Assembly (NCBI GenBank): GCA_002482765.1 | Contig: DLGP01000071.1 | Span: forward strand, 87,077 to 151,076 | DNA: 64,000 nt | Source: Alphaproteobacteria bacterium UBA7691 | Lineage (GTDB): Bacteria; Pseudomonadota; Alphaproteobacteria; Ferrovibrionales; Ferrovibrionaceae | Direction: 5' to 3' | Shown: positions 1-8,666 of the stretch, in pieces | Position numbering within the stretch: the stretch's first letter is position 1 | Layout of the letters: every line of letters begins with the position of its first letter | Notes under the pieces: generated by a model | The model's database searches: none | Told to the model about the DNA's origin: nothing | Seen by the model: only the letters and a program-made list of their open reading frames with translations | Program-made: the position numbers and the translations under genes

Positions 1-1163
1 TGCACGGTGAATTCCATCTCGCTGCGCAGCAGTAAGGCCACCGTCATCACAATGGCCACAACCAGCAGCATCGAGGCATAAAGGGTGGTGCGGGTGCGCA
101 GCAGCTTCAGCTTGGTGGGCTGCTGCTGGGCGCGGCGCTCCAGATTATCCAGCGAGATAAAATCGATCAGGCGCGGCGGGCGTTCCACCTTGGCCATCAC
201 CTCGTCGCAGGCATCGATGCACAAGGCGCAGCCGATACATTCAAGCTGCGGCCCATTGCGGATGTCGATCCCGGTGGGGCAAACATGCACACAGGCTTTG
301 CAGTCGATGCAATCGCCGCGGCCTTCCCAGCTTTCGCCGGCCTTGTGCTTGCCGCGCTGCTCGCCGCGCCAGCCCTGGTAGGTCACAATCAGCGAATGCT
401 CGTCCTGCATCGCGGCCTGGAAACGTGGCCAGGGGCACATATAGGTGCAAACCTGCTCACGCGCCCAGCCGGCCAGGCCATAGGTGGTGAGGGTGAACAG
501 GCCGAAGAAGAAATACGTGGCGCCACTGGATTGGCCGGTGAGGATTTCCCGCGTCACCGTGGGCGCATCCTGGAAATACATGATCCAGGCGCCGCCGGTG
601 GCCGCCGCGATCAGCAGCCAGACCATGTGCTTGGCGGTCTTGCGCAAAAACTTCTCTATGCTCAGCTTCTGGCCGTCCAGCTTGATGCGGGCATTGCGGT
701 CGCCCTCGATCCAGCGTTCCACCAGCAGGAACAGGTCGGTCCACACCGTCTGCGGGCAGGTATAGCCACACCAGACGCGGCCGAACAGGGCGGTGGCGAG
801 AAACAGCGCCACGGCGCCCAGGATCAGCAGGCCGGTGATGTAATAGACTTCCTGCGGCCAGATTTCGATATTGAAGAAATAGCCGCGCGGGCCGGACATA
901 TCGAGCAGCAAGGCCTGGCTTGGCGCATCCGGGCCACGATCCCAGCGCAGCCAGGGCAGTATGTAATAGATCCCCAGGCAGAGGATCAGCACCAGCCATT
1001 TGATATTGCGGAAGGCGCCGCGCACGGCGCGCGGATATACCTTGATGTGATCCGCATAAAGCGAGGGCGCAAAAACCCCCAGCAGCGCTTCGTCTGCCGC
1101 TGGCGGTGCGCTGTTGCTTGGCTGCGGCCTGGAGGCCGCGCCTAGGCCTGGTTCGGCTGGCAT
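1..1163 (-). CDS. ccoG: Cytochrome c oxidase accessory protein CcoG (FixG/RdxA), partial at window edge
   Basis: This is a membrane-bound polyferredoxin of the CcoG family, linked to copper handling during assembly of the cbb3 oxidase. Translating the minus strand from the ATG at 1163 gives 387 residues before the window ends, so the C-terminus is missing (family members are usually a little under 500 residues). It has hydrophobic segments near residues 55-72, 105-130, 180-195 and 365-380. Cysteine motifs are CGYTCPQTVW (132-141), CTYMCPWPRF (239-248), and two ferredoxin-like clusters, CIDCKACVHVCP (285-296) and CIGCALCIDAC (309-319). It starts 13 bases after the ccoP stop and is probably the last known gene of the ccoNOQPG operon. 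Recognition is confident; only the end is unseen. Confidence 0.95.
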   Translation of the reverse strand, partial: MPAEPGLGAASRPQPSNSAPPAADEALLGVFAPSLYADHIKVYPRAVRGAFRNIKWLVLILCLGIYYILPWLRWDRGPDAPSQALLLDMSGPRGYFFNIEIWPQEVYYITGLLILGAVALFLATALFGRVWCGYTCPQTVWTDLFLLVERWIEGDRNARIKLDGQKLSIEKFLRKTAKHMVWLLIAAATGGAWIMYFQDAPTVTREILTGQSSGATYFFFGLFTLTTYGLAGWAREQVCTYMCPWPRFQAAMQDEHSLIVTYQGWRGEQRGKHKAGESWEGRGDCIDCKACVHVCPTGIDIRNGPQLECIGCALCIDACDEVMAKVERPPRLIDFISLDNLERRAQQQPTKLKLLRTRTTLYASMLLVVAIVMTVALLLRSEMEFTV

Positions 1164-1175
1164 GACATCACCCGC

Positions 1176-2057
1176 CTATTCGCCGCCGCCGAGCGAGTGG
1201 ACATACACCGCCAGCATCTTGATGGTGGCGTCATCGAGCCGCCCGGTCCAGGCCGGCATCACGCCGTTACGTGACTGCGCGATGCTCTGGATCACACTGG
1301 CGCGGTCGCCGCCATAGAGCCATACCTGATCGGTCAGGTTGGGTGCGCCAAGCTCACGATTGCCCTTGCCGGTCTCGCCATGGCAGGCGGCGCAATTATC
1401 GGCAAAAAGCTGCTTGCCCTGGGCATCGCTCGGCTTCGCTGCCTGCTTGCCGGCCAGGGCCAGCACATGATCGGCCACGGCTTCCACTTCCTTGGCGGCC
1501 AGAATGCCATCGGCCTGGAAACGCGGCATCTGCGACAGGCGCGCTTCCTCATGACCCGAACGAATGCCATGGCGCAAGGTGGTCTCGATCTCGGCCAGCT
1601 TGCCTCCCCACAGCCATTCGTCATCGGCCAGATTGGGATAACCCTTGGTGCCAACACCGCCGGATTGGTGGCAGCCGGCACAATTCTCGGCAAACAGCAC
1701 GCGGCCGCCGGCAATGGCAAAGCGGTAAAGTTCGTCATCCGCCTTCACGGCGGCAACATCAAGCTGCGTGATGCGGTCGCGATAGCCGGCCTGGGCGCCG
1801 GCTGCCTGCCTGATATCGGCGGCCACCTCATCGCGCTGCGAATAGCCCAGCGTGCCGCCGAAATAGCTGCGCAGGCCCGGCACGCTCGGATACAGCACCG
1901 ACCACACCACGGCAAACAGCACCGAGGCATAGAAGGTGTAGAGCCACCATTTCGGCAGCGGGTTGTTCAATTCCTGGATGCCGTCCCATTCATGGCCGGT
2001 GGTGTTGTCGGCTGGGGGATTGGCCGGCGCCGGCTTGCTGTTGCTGGTCTTAGTCAT
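1176..2057 (-). CDS. ccoP: cbb3-type cytochrome c oxidase subunit III (CcoP), dihaem
   Basis: CcoP is the membrane-anchored dihaem cytochrome c subunit that passes electrons to the CcoN core. The 293-residue protein has an N-terminal cytoplasmic part, one membrane anchor near residues 36-58, and two class I cytochrome c domains. Their haem motifs are CAGCH at 126-130 and CAACH at 222-226, with a likely axial methionine at M177 in MPRF. The length is normal. The start ATG overlaps the end of ccoQ by 8 bases, consistent with translational coupling. It belongs to the ccoNOQP operon, with the Fnr box at 4556-4569 upstream of ccoN. Confidence 0.97.
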   Translation of the reverse strand: MTKTSNSKPAPANPPADNTTGHEWDGIQELNNPLPKWWLYTFYASVLFAVVWSVLYPSVPGLRSYFGGTLGYSQRDEVAADIRQAAGAQAGYRDRITQLDVAAVKADDELYRFAIAGGRVLFAENCAGCHQSGGVGTKGYPNLADDEWLWGGKLAEIETTLRHGIRSGHEEARLSQMPRFQADGILAAKEVEAVADHVLALAGKQAAKPSDAQGKQLFADNCAACHGETGKGNRELGAPNLTDQVWLYGGDRASVIQSIAQSRNGVMPAWTGRLDDATIKMLAVYVHSLGGGE

Positions 2058-2229
2058 GGTCTTTCCTCGCCGGGTTGGCGGTGTCGCGCAGCGGAATCTG
2101 GCCCAGTTCAGCCCAGCGGGTGCGCCGCGAGGGCCACAGCGTCCAGATGATCAGGCCGACGAACAGCAGGAAGAACCAGACTGTCCACAATGCCTTGAGC
2201 CAGGGGTAATGCTCGATCAGAGAAGTCAT
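2050..2229 (-). CDS. ccoQ: cbb3-type cytochrome c oxidase subunit CcoQ (FixQ)
   Basis: This small subunit of 59 residues has one membrane helix (about residues 11-32, ALWTVWFFLLFVGLIIWTLW), then a basic segment SRRTRW and a polar tail. That is the usual CcoQ/FixQ architecture, and CcoQ is thought to stabilise the cbb3 complex. The stop codon overlaps the ccoP start. It lies 15 bases downstream of ccoO, in the canonical N-O-Q-P position. The call rests on size, topology and position, because CcoQ sequences are poorly conserved. Confidence 0.9.
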   Translation of the reverse strand: MTSLIEHYPWLKALWTVWFFLLFVGLIIWTLWPSRRTRWAELGQIPLRDTANPARKDHD

Positions 2230-2244
2230 GCCACGATCCTCGCC

Positions 2245-2970
2245 TTACTGCCTGAGGCCGCCGGGCTGGGTGCGGTCAAATTCGACCAGCCGGCCCAGCA
2301 TTTGCAGATAAGCGATCACGGCATCCATTTCGGTGATGCGCTTCTGGTCGCCGTCAAAATCACCCACGGCAGCCTTGGGATAGCGCGCCAGCAAGGCTTC
2401 GGTATCGGCATCCGGGGTGGCCTGGGCTTCCAGGTCGCTGCGCGCCTGGGCGATCATCTCGTCGCTATACGGCACGCCCACCACACGCAAAGCCTTCAGA
2501 TGCTCGGCGATATCCTTGCCATCCAGCGGCTTCTCGGCCAGGAAGGCATAGGCCGGCATGATTGATTGCGGCACCACCGCGCGCGGGTCGATCATATGTG
2601 CGGCATGCCATTCGTTGGAATATTTGCCGCCGATGCGGGCCAGGTCCGGCCCGGTGCGCTTCGAGCCCCACTGGAACGGATGGTCATACATGCTCTCGGC
2701 CGCCAGGCTATAATGGCCGTAGCGCTCCACCTCGTCGCGCAGCGGGCGGATCTGCTGGCTATGGCAGACATAGCAGCCCTCGCGGATGTAGATGTTGCGC
2801 CCGGCCAGTTCCAGCGGTGAATAGGGCCGCATGCCCTGCACCCGCTCGATGGTGGTTTCGATGGTGAACAGCGGCACGATCTCCACCAGGCCGCCGATGG
2901 CCACGGTGAGCAGGGTGAGCACCGACAGCAGGATGGTGTTGCGCTCGATGGTGGCGTGTTTGATGAACAT
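2245..2970 (-). CDS. ccoO: cbb3-type cytochrome c oxidase subunit II (CcoO), monohaem
   Basis: CcoO is the membrane-anchored monohaem cytochrome c of the cbb3 oxidase. The 241-residue protein begins [11 protein letters not shown], followed by a single membrane segment at about residues 12-34. The haem motif CYVCHSQQ is at 66-73. The ATG at 2970 is preferred because the purine-rich sequence GGGAGAG lies just before it; an in-frame extension up to 2997 would overlap ccoN. It sits 16 bases after ccoN and 15 bases before ccoQ. Confidence 0.96.
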   Translation of the reverse strand: MFIKHATIERNTILLSVLTLLTVAIGGLVEIVPLFTIETTIERVQGMRPYSPLELAGRNIYIREGCYVCHSQQIRPLRDEVERYGHYSLAAESMYDHPFQWGSKRTGPDLARIGGKYSNEWHAAHMIDPRAVVPQSIMPAYAFLAEKPLDGKDIAEHLKALRVVGVPYSDEMIAQARSDLEAQATPDADTEALLARYPKAAVGDFDGDQKRITEMDAVIAYLQMLGRLVEFDRTQPGGLRQ

Positions 2971-2986
2971 GATTCTGCTCTCCCGC

Positions 2987-4480
2987 TCAGGCGGCAACGG
3001 CCGGCTGCGGATAGCCGGATTGTACGGTTTCTTCGCGCAGGTCGCCGCGAACGGTGCGCCACAGGTTGTAGGCCATCAGCAGGCCGCCAGCGAGGAACAG
3101 GATGCCGCCCAGCGCACGGATGACATAGAAGGGATGCATCGCCTGCACGGTTTCCACAAAGGAATATTGCAGGAAGCCGAGATGGTCATAGGCGCGCCAC
3201 ATCAGGCCCTGCATGATGCCGGATACCCACATCGCGGTGATGTAAAGCAGGATGCCGATGGTGGCGATCCAGAAATGCAGCGACACCAGGCGCAGCGAAT
3301 AGAGCCGCTCGCGCTTCCACAGCACCGGCACGATGTAATACAGCATGCCGAAGGTGATGAAGGCATTCCAGCCCAAGGCGCCGGAATGCACATGGCCGAT
3401 GGTCCAGTCAGTGTAATGGCTCAGCGCATTGACCTGGCGGATTGACATCACCGGGCCTTCAAACGTGGCCATGCCGTAGAAGGCCACGGCGGTGACCGAG
3501 AAGCGCAAGGCCGGATCGGTGCGCAGCTTGTCCCAGGCGCCCGAAAGCGTCATCAGGCCGTTGATCATGCCGCCCCAGCTCGGCATCCACAGCATGATCG
3601 AGAAAACCATGCCCAACGTGGCGGCCCAATCAGGCAGCGAGGTGTAATGCAGATGGTGCGGGCCGGCCCAGATGTAGAGGAAGATCAGCGACCAGAAATG
3701 TACGATCGACAGGCGGTAGGAATAGATCGGGCGGTTGGCCTGCTTGGGGATGAAGTAATACATCATCGCCAGGAAGCCGGCGGTGAGGAAAAAGCCGACC
3801 GCGTTATGGCCATACCACCATTGCGTCAGCGCATCCTGCACGCCGGAGAACAGCGAATAGCTCTTGGCGCCGAAGAATGACACCGGCACCGCCAGGTTAT
3901 TGACGATATGCAGCATCGCCACGGTGATGATGAAGGCAAGGTAGAACCAGTTCGCCACATAGATATGCGGCTCCTCGCGCTTCAGCAGCGTGCCGGCGAA
4001 GGCGATCAGGTAGATCACCCAGACCAGGGTGAGCCACAAATCAACATACCATTCCGGCTCGGCATATTCCTTGCTCTGGGTGATGCCGAAAACATAGCCC
4101 AATGCTGCCAGCACGATGAAAAGCTGATAGCCGAAGAACAGGAACCAGCCGGTGGCCGAGCCGCCGAACAACCGGGCGCGACAGGTGCGCTGCACCACAT
4201 AGATTGACGAGCCGAGCAGGGCATTGCCGCCGAAGGCGAAAATCGCTGCCGAGGTATGCAGCGGCCGCAGCCGGCCGAAGGTGGTCCATTCCAGACCCAG
4301 ATTGAGCACCGGGAAGGCCAGTTGCAGCGCGATGAACACCCCGGCGGCAAAGGCGGCGATGCCCCAGAATACGGTGGCGATCATAAAGGCGCGCACCACA
4401 TCCTCGACATAAGGCGGCGGCGGATTGGTCGTTGCCGCATGAAGCGGGGTGGGGGTCGGGCTGGCTGCAACGGCCGTCAT
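2987..4480 (-). CDS. ccoN: cbb3-type cytochrome c oxidase subunit I (CcoN), catalytic core
   Basis: CcoN is the haem-copper catalytic subunit that reduces O2 to water at low oxygen and pumps protons. The 497-residue protein has about 12 membrane segments. Characteristic stretches are [19 protein letters not shown] (low-spin haem region), [17 protein letters not shown], the active-site region [15 protein letters not shown] and the haem-ligand region [15 protein letters not shown]. It heads the ccoNOQPG operon. An Fnr box is centred about 82 bases upstream of its ATG and probably activates it under low oxygen. Confidence 0.98.
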   Translation of the reverse strand: MTAVAASPTPTPLHAATTNPPPPYVEDVVRAFMIATVFWGIAAFAAGVFIALQLAFPVLNLGLEWTTFGRLRPLHTSAAIFAFGGNALLGSSIYVVQRTCRARLFGGSATGWFLFFGYQLFIVLAALGYVFGITQSKEYAEPEWYVDLWLTLVWVIYLIAFAGTLLKREEPHIYVANWFYLAFIITVAMLHIVNNLAVPVSFFGAKSYSLFSGVQDALTQWWYGHNAVGFFLTAGFLAMMYYFIPKQANRPIYSYRLSIVHFWSLIFLYIWAGPHHLHYTSLPDWAATLGMVFSIMLWMPSWGGMINGLMTLSGAWDKLRTDPALRFSVTAVAFYGMATFEGPVMSIRQVNALSHYTDWTIGHVHSGALGWNAFITFGMLYYIVPVLWKRERLYSLRLVSLHFWIATIGILLYITAMWVSGIMQGLMWRAYDHLGFLQYSFVETVQAMHPFYVIRALGGILFLAGGLLMAYNLWRTVRGDLREETVQSGYPQPAVAA

Positions 4481-4555
4481 GGTCTTCCCTCAATGCTGGT
4501 CGCGGCTTGAGCGGCCGCGTATGGCAGACTATGTGCGGGCGAAGGCGACAAAACA

Positions 4556-4569
4556 TTGACCCAGGTCAA
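4556..4569. promoter_or_regulatory. Fnr/FixK box TTGAC-N4-GTCAA between ccoN and the DUF2189 gene
   Basis: TTGACCCAGGTCAA is a perfect dyad matching the Fnr/Anr consensus TTGAT-N4-ATCAA in spacing and core. It lies between the divergent ccoN and DUF2189 genes, about 70-80 bases from each ATG, so it could serve both. The likely binder is the Fnr-family protein encoded at 6895-7650. The pairing with that protein is inferred. Confidence 0.85.
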
Positions 4570-4638
4570 TTCCGGATGCTGCGAAGCATGCAATATCGGG
4601 TTTAAACTGTGGCGGATTGCCGCAGAGGAGACGCCCCA

Positions 4639-5403
4639 ATGAACGATAATGCGCTTTCGTCCGCGAGTGTACCCGGAATCCGTATCATAGCTGATGACCG
4701 CCCGTGGTCCTGGTTGCAGGCTGGCTGGCAGGATCTGACCCGGATTCCCGGGGTCAGTCTGGCTTATGGCGCCGGCTTTGTGGCTGCCGGCTATCTGCTG
4801 TCATTTCTGCTCTGGCGCGCCGATGGTTTCTATCTGGTGCTGCCGCTGGCCGGTGGTTTCCTGCTTGTGGCGCCGTTTGCCGCCGTGGGGCTTTACGATG
4901 CCAGCCGCAGATTGCAGAGCGGCGAGCCGGTCAGCCTCACCGGTGCCTTGCTGGCCTGGCGGCGGCCGTTGCAGGTGGCCAGTTTTGGCCTGATCCTGCT
5001 GCTACTGCATTTTGCCTGGATGCGCGTCGCCTTGCTCTGGTTCGTGCTGTATTTCCATGGCGGCACGCCGGCGCTGGACAAGCTGCCGCTTTTCCTGATC
5101 GAGGCGCAGAATCTGCCCTTCCTGGTGATCGGCACCCTGATCGGCGGGGTTTTTGCCGCCATTACCTTTGCTATTTCGGTGATTTCGCTGCCACTGCTGC
5201 TGGATCGCGACATTGATGTGATCTCCGCCATCCTGCTCAGCCTGCGGGCGGTGTTCAGCAATCCCAAGGCGATGCTGCTCTGGGCCGGGCTGATAACGCT
5301 GTTCACGGCGGTGGGGCTGGCCACGTTCTTCTTTGGCCTTGGCCTGCTGTTTCCGCTAGTGGCGCATGCTAGCTGGCATGCCTATCGCGACGTGGTGGAA
5401 TAA
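4639..5403 (+). CDS. DUF2189 domain membrane protein
   Basis: This 254-residue integral membrane protein matches the DUF2189 pattern: a short cytoplasmic N-terminus with WSWLQAGWQDLTRIPGVSLAYG, then about six hydrophobic segments, ending in a LFPLVAHASWHAYRDVV motif. The family is common in alphaproteobacteria next to cbb3 genes, but its function is unknown. The ATG at 4639 is chosen because GAGGAG lies 10 bases upstream. It diverges from ccoN across the Fnr box at 4556-4569, which suggests induction under low oxygen. Confidence 0.8.
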   Translation: MNDNALSSASVPGIRIIADDRPWSWLQAGWQDLTRIPGVSLAYGAGFVAAGYLLSFLLWRADGFYLVLPLAGGFLLVAPFAAVGLYDASRRLQSGEPVSLTGALLAWRRPLQVASFGLILLLLHFAWMRVALLWFVLYFHGGTPALDKLPLFLIEAQNLPFLVIGTLIGGVFAAITFAISVISLPLLLDRDIDVISAILLSLRAVFSNPKAMLLWAGLITLFTAVGLATFFFGLGLLFPLVAHASWHAYRDVVE

Positions 5404-5415
5404 GCTCTGGGGGTG

Positions 5416-6177
5416 TCAGCGCGCCAGCCAGCGTAACGCCAGCAAGGCCAGCAGCAATGCGTTGAGCAGCAGAACCGGCAGCATCAGCCGGTTGAGCAGG
5501 CCGCGCCAGCGCGCCCCGGCGGCAGCGCCCAGGAAGCCCACCACCAGCAGCCCGGGCATGGTGCCAAGGGCAAAGGCCGCCATCATCAGCATGCCGTCAT
5601 GCCAGTTGCCCGCAGCGCCAGCCAGCAGCAAGGCGCCATAGATCAGGCCGCAGGGCAGGAAGCCAAGCGCCAGACCAAGCAGATAGCCGCGCCAGCCGCT
5701 GGGTTGGCGGAATAACTGGCCAAGCTGGCTTTGCCACCAGGCGCTGCCAGACAGGCCGAAGCTGCCGGCCGGCAGCAGGCGATTGGCCGCCACCAGGGCA
5801 AAGCCGGATGCTGCCAGCAGCAAAGCCATGGCGGGCAAATAGCCATGAGCCAGCAGCGGCTCGATGCCGCCTGCCAGGCCACCGGCCACGCCGCCCAGCA
5901 CGCTATACGTGGTTATTCTGCCTGCATGATACGGCAGCAGCGCGATGCCGCGCAGGCGTTCCAGGCGGCCGGCCTGTTGCAGCGGTATTGCCGCCAGCCG
6001 GCTACCCACCTGACTCAGCACAAACGGGCCGCACATGCCGGCGCAATGCGTGGCGCCGCCGACCAGGCCAAACAGCAGCATGCCGGCCGGCCGGCCATAA
6101 TCGATCCAGCCCGCCAGCGGCTGGCCATGCGCCAGCGCTGCACAAGCGGCCAGGAATGCCTGCCAATCCAGTGTCAT
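5416..6177 (-). CDS. Sulfite exporter TauE/SafE-like (DsbD-type) membrane protein of the cbb3 locus
   Basis: This 253-residue polytopic membrane protein has about six to seven helices. The motif HCAGMCGPFVLS is near residue 44 and GFLPCGLIYGALLL is in the second half. Both are typical of the TauE/SafE or DsbD-like group often found next to ccoNOQP-ccoGHIS genes, where a role in metal or redox supply for oxidase assembly is suspected. It converges with the DUF2189 gene (12 bases between stops). It diverges from the hemerythrin-like gene across a perfect Fnr box about 42 bases from its ATG. Substrate and transport activity cannot be inferred. Confidence 0.82.
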   Translation of the reverse strand: MTLDWQAFLAACAALAHGQPLAGWIDYGRPAGMLLFGLVGGATHCAGMCGPFVLSQVGSRLAAIPLQQAGRLERLRGIALLPYHAGRITTYSVLGGVAGGLAGGIEPLLAHGYLPAMALLLAASGFALVAANRLLPAGSFGLSGSAWWQSQLGQLFRQPSGWRGYLLGLALGFLPCGLIYGALLLAGAAGNWHDGMLMMAAFALGTMPGLLVVGFLGAAAGARWRGLLNRLMLPVLLLNALLLALLALRWLAR

Positions 6178-6212
6178 ACCGAGGATAATACGGCAAAAAA
6201 GCCGGCGGCGGC

Positions 6213-6226
6213 TTGACGTGGATCAA
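6213..6226. promoter_or_regulatory. Fnr/FixK box TTGAC-N4-ATCAA between the TauE-like and hemerythrin genes
   Basis: TTGACGTGGATCAA fits the Fnr consensus at nine of ten specified positions. It is centred about 42 bases from the minus-strand ATG and 40 bases from the plus-strand ATG, so it probably drives both divergent genes. Confidence 0.85.
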
Positions 6227-6259
6227 TGTGTCGCAGGCAAGGCGGCCTAGACTGGCGCC

Positions 6260-6847
6260 ATGACCCACACGCCTATCCCGCACAAGACGATTTTTCCGGT
6301 TTCGGCCATGCTGCAAATCGAAATGGCGCTGGCTGGTGCCGGAAGTGACCTATCGGCGCTAGACCGGCTGGTTGGGCATCGGCTGAACCTGCTGGCCTTT
6401 TGTGCTATCCTGAAAGCCCAGCCCAGCGCCGGCCCGGCCTTGACCCGGGCGCTGGCGCCCAGTTTTGCCACCTTTCTCAAACGGGATTTCCTCAGCCTGA
6501 TCGCCGAGGAGGAAGAGGGCCTGCTGCATCACCTGGAGCGCCGCCTGCTGCTTGGCGACGATCTGGACGATGTGATCCGCCAGTTGAGCGACGAACATCG
6601 CCAGGATTGCCAGGAAGCGCGCCAGTTGGCCGCCGCCTGCCTGGAATTTGCCGATGGCATCGATGCCGATTGGAGCGACCTGTGTGACGCCATGGCGCAT
6701 TTTGCCGAGCGGCAGCGGCGCCATCTGGTTTGGGAGGATGCGACGATTTTACCAGTGGCGCGCGAACGCCTGACCGCCGATGATCTGGCGGCCTGGGGCG
6801 AGGCCATGGAACGGCGTTATCGTTTCATAACTTGCCAGGCGCGTTGA
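6260..6847 (+). CDS. Hemerythrin-like (HHE) domain protein
   Basis: This 195-residue soluble, mostly helical protein is likely to bind a non-haem di-iron centre. Candidate ligands include the EEEEGLLHHLERR stretch near residues 81-93, DEHRQDCQEAR near 112-122, and H-F-A-E-R-Q-R-R-H with WEDATILPVA near 152-170. Hemerythrin-like proteins sense or handle O2, NO or iron, which fits its position under an Fnr box and just before the fnr gene. The exact ligand set is not certain by eye. Confidence 0.78.
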   Translation: MTHTPIPHKTIFPVSAMLQIEMALAGAGSDLSALDRLVGHRLNLLAFCAILKAQPSAGPALTRALAPSFATFLKRDFLSLIAEEEEGLLHHLERRLLLGDDLDDVIRQLSDEHRQDCQEARQLAAACLEFADGIDADWSDLCDAMAHFAERQRRHLVWEDATILPVARERLTADDLAAWGEAMERRYRFITCQAR

Positions 6848-6894
6848 TTAGGGTTGTACTATGCGTACCCGGACGAACCGGAGGGAGAATAACC

Positions 6895-7650
6895 ATGGCT
6901 CAGATTCACGCGCTGCCGCTGCGCAAGCCTTCGCCTGCATCGGCGGCGGTTTTGCATCGCGCCAGTGATCCCTGTGCCAATTGCACGGCGCGCAGCCTCA
7001 CCATCTGCGCATCGCTGAACAGTGAGGAGCAGGCGCGGCTTGCCGATCACGCCACCACGGTATGCCTGCAACCGCATCAGATGCTGTTCCAGGAAGGCGA
7101 TAATGCCGAGCATGTCTATAATGTCACCTGTGGCAGCCTGTCGGTGTCGAAATCGCTGGCCGATGGCCGGCGCCAGATCACCGGCTTTCTTGGCCCGGGC
7201 GATTTCCTTGGCCTGAATACGCGCAGCACCTACACGCTCAGTGCCGAAGCGCTGACAGATACAAGGGTGTGCCGCTTCCCGCGCCAGCAATTCCAGCGCC
7301 TGATTGCCGAAACGCCGCCGCTTGAACATCGCCTGCTGGCCCTGGCGGAAGGCGAATTGGCCACCGCGCAGGAACAGATTCTGCTGCTTGGCCGCAAGAC
7401 CGCGATGGAACGCATCGCCTCTTTCCTGCTGCTGCAATCCGAGCGTTGCCAGGCGCGCGGCATGCCGGCCAATCCGATTTCGCTGCCGATGACCCGCGCC
7501 GAAGTGGCGGATTATCTCGGCCTCACCATCGAGACGGTAAGCCGTTGCTTCACCAAGCTGCGCAAGCTGGATGTGATCGGCCTGCTGGCGGCTGACCGGG
7601 TGCAGATCAAGCAGCCGGAAAGGCTCAAGGCGCTGTCCGAAGCGGCCTGA
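6895..7650 (+). CDS. fnrN: Crp/Fnr-family transcriptional regulator, FnrN/FixK type with Fe-S cysteines
   Basis: This is a 251-residue oxygen-responsive activator. Cysteines C27, C30 and C38 (CANCTARSLTIC) plus C126 (in TRVCRFPRQQF) match the four-cysteine set that binds a [4Fe-4S] cluster in FnrN/Anr proteins. A cNMP-binding-like beta barrel spans about residues 50-135. The C-terminal helix-turn-helix DYLGLTIETVSRCFTKL carries the E-x-x-S-R that reads TTGAT-type half sites. The ATG at 6895 is preferred over upstream in-frame starts because GGAGGGAG precedes it. It is the probable regulator of the Fnr boxes in this window. A strong terminator follows. Confidence 0.93.
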   Translation: MAQIHALPLRKPSPASAAVLHRASDPCANCTARSLTICASLNSEEQARLADHATTVCLQPHQMLFQEGDNAEHVYNVTCGSLSVSKSLADGRRQITGFLGPGDFLGLNTRSTYTLSAEALTDTRVCRFPRQQFQRLIAETPPLEHRLLALAEGELATAQEQILLLGRKTAMERIASFLLLQSERCQARGMPANPISLPMTRAEVADYLGLTIETVSRCFTKLRKLDVIGLLAADRVQIKQPERLKALSEAA

Positions 7651-7665
7651 TTTTTCTTGTAAAGC

Positions 7666-7705
7666 AAAAACGGGGACAGCCAGCCAGGCCGTCCCCGTTT
7701 TTTTT
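7666..7705. terminator. Bidirectional rho-independent terminator between fnrN and uspA
   Basis: AAAAACGGGGAC (7666-7677) pairs perfectly with GTCCCCGTTTTT (7691-7702), and a T-run extends to 7705. The A-run on the other side provides a U-tract for the minus strand. It separates two convergent genes, so it probably ends both transcripts. Confidence 0.9.
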
Positions 7706-7710
7706 CTGAC

Positions 7711-8547
7711 TCAGTTGGCCAGCAGCACCGGCACGGTCATGCTGTCCAGCAGGGTTTCGGTCACACCGCCCAGCACCATCTCGCGCAGCCGGCTATGGCC
7801 ATAGGCGCCCATCACCAGCAGGTCGACGCCATTGTCGGCCAGCGCTGAAAGCAGCGCATCGCCGGCTGGCAGCTCGCCGGTCACGGTATGGCGGCTTTCC
7901 ACCGCCACGCCATGGCGTTGCAGATGCGCCACCAGGGCATTAGCCGAAACAGTGGCGGTTGCATCGGGATTGATGCCGAACACAATCACCTTATGGGCGC
8001 GGGTCAGCAGTGGCAGCGCATCATGCACGGCACGGGCGGCTTCGCGGCTGCCATTCCAGGCCACCATCACGGTTTTGCCCGGCGATGGATACGCACCGGC
8101 ATAGGGCACCACCAGCACTGGGCGGCCGAGTGTCAGCGCCAGATCGGCCGGCAGCGCGGCGATCCCGAGGATGCCGGGCGCGGCGCCGGGGCTTTCCAGA
8201 TCAGGCTGGCCGATCACGGCCAGATCGGTGCAACGGCCCTCTTCCAGCATGGCTTCCAGCGGCGGCAATTCGGTCTCGATCCAGTCATAGGCAACTTCCG
8301 CCTGCTGGGCAGCAGCCTCGAAAGCCTGGCGCACAGCGGCAGCGGCCTTCTTCGCTTCATCGGCCTGCTGCTGATAGTATTCCACCGGCACATATTCGCC
8401 CATGTAATAAAGCTGCTGCGGTCGCGGCAGGGTGTAGAGTGCTGTCAGCCGAGCGCCGAATTGTTTCGCCAGGGCCAGGGCGGTGCGCGCCTTCTCGGCG
8501 CTGCGCTGGTCATCGGTCAGGTGAAGCAGGATATCTTGATAGCGCAT
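7711..8547 (-). CDS. Universal stress protein, tandem UspA domains
   Basis: This 278-residue cytoplasmic protein has two UspA folds in tandem. The N-terminal copy begins MRYQDILLHLTDDQRSAEKA. The C-terminal copy ends with the nucleotide-binding signature VMGAYGHSRLREMVLGGVT, then LLDSMTVPVLLAN. Tandem UspA proteins of this size are common stress or anaerobiosis proteins in alphaproteobacteria. A weak Fnr-like site lies at 8600-8613 in the divergent promoter region. It converges on fnrN at the shared terminator. Confidence 0.92.
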   Translation of the reverse strand: MRYQDILLHLTDDQRSAEKARTALALAKQFGARLTALYTLPRPQQLYYMGEYVPVEYYQQQADEAKKAAAAVRQAFEAAAQQAEVAYDWIETELPPLEAMLEEGRCTDLAVIGQPDLESPGAAPGILGIAALPADLALTLGRPVLVVPYAGAYPSPGKTVMVAWNGSREAARAVHDALPLLTRAHKVIVFGINPDATATVSANALVAHLQRHGVAVESRHTVTGELPAGDALLSALADNGVDLLVMGAYGHSRLREMVLGGVTETLLDSMTVPVLLAN

Positions 8548-8599
8548 GATTCCCTCCTATTGGGTGGCATCATCCTCCTGCGCTTGCCGATGCGCTGCA

Positions 8600-8613
8600 T
8601 TGCGCTGGATCAA
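8600..8613. promoter_or_regulatory. Degenerate Fnr-like box TTGCG-N4-ATCAA
   Basis: TTGCGCTGGATCAA keeps one perfect half (ATCAA) and a degenerate other half, in the 119-base gap between the divergent uspA and the small unknown gene at 8667. By analogy with the two good boxes at 4556 and 6213 it may be a weak Fnr site. The match alone is not decisive. Confidence 0.45.
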
Positions 8614-8666
8614 TGCGCGCTTTGCTACCGACAACGATAGTGACGCCACAGCAATGGAGTACGATC

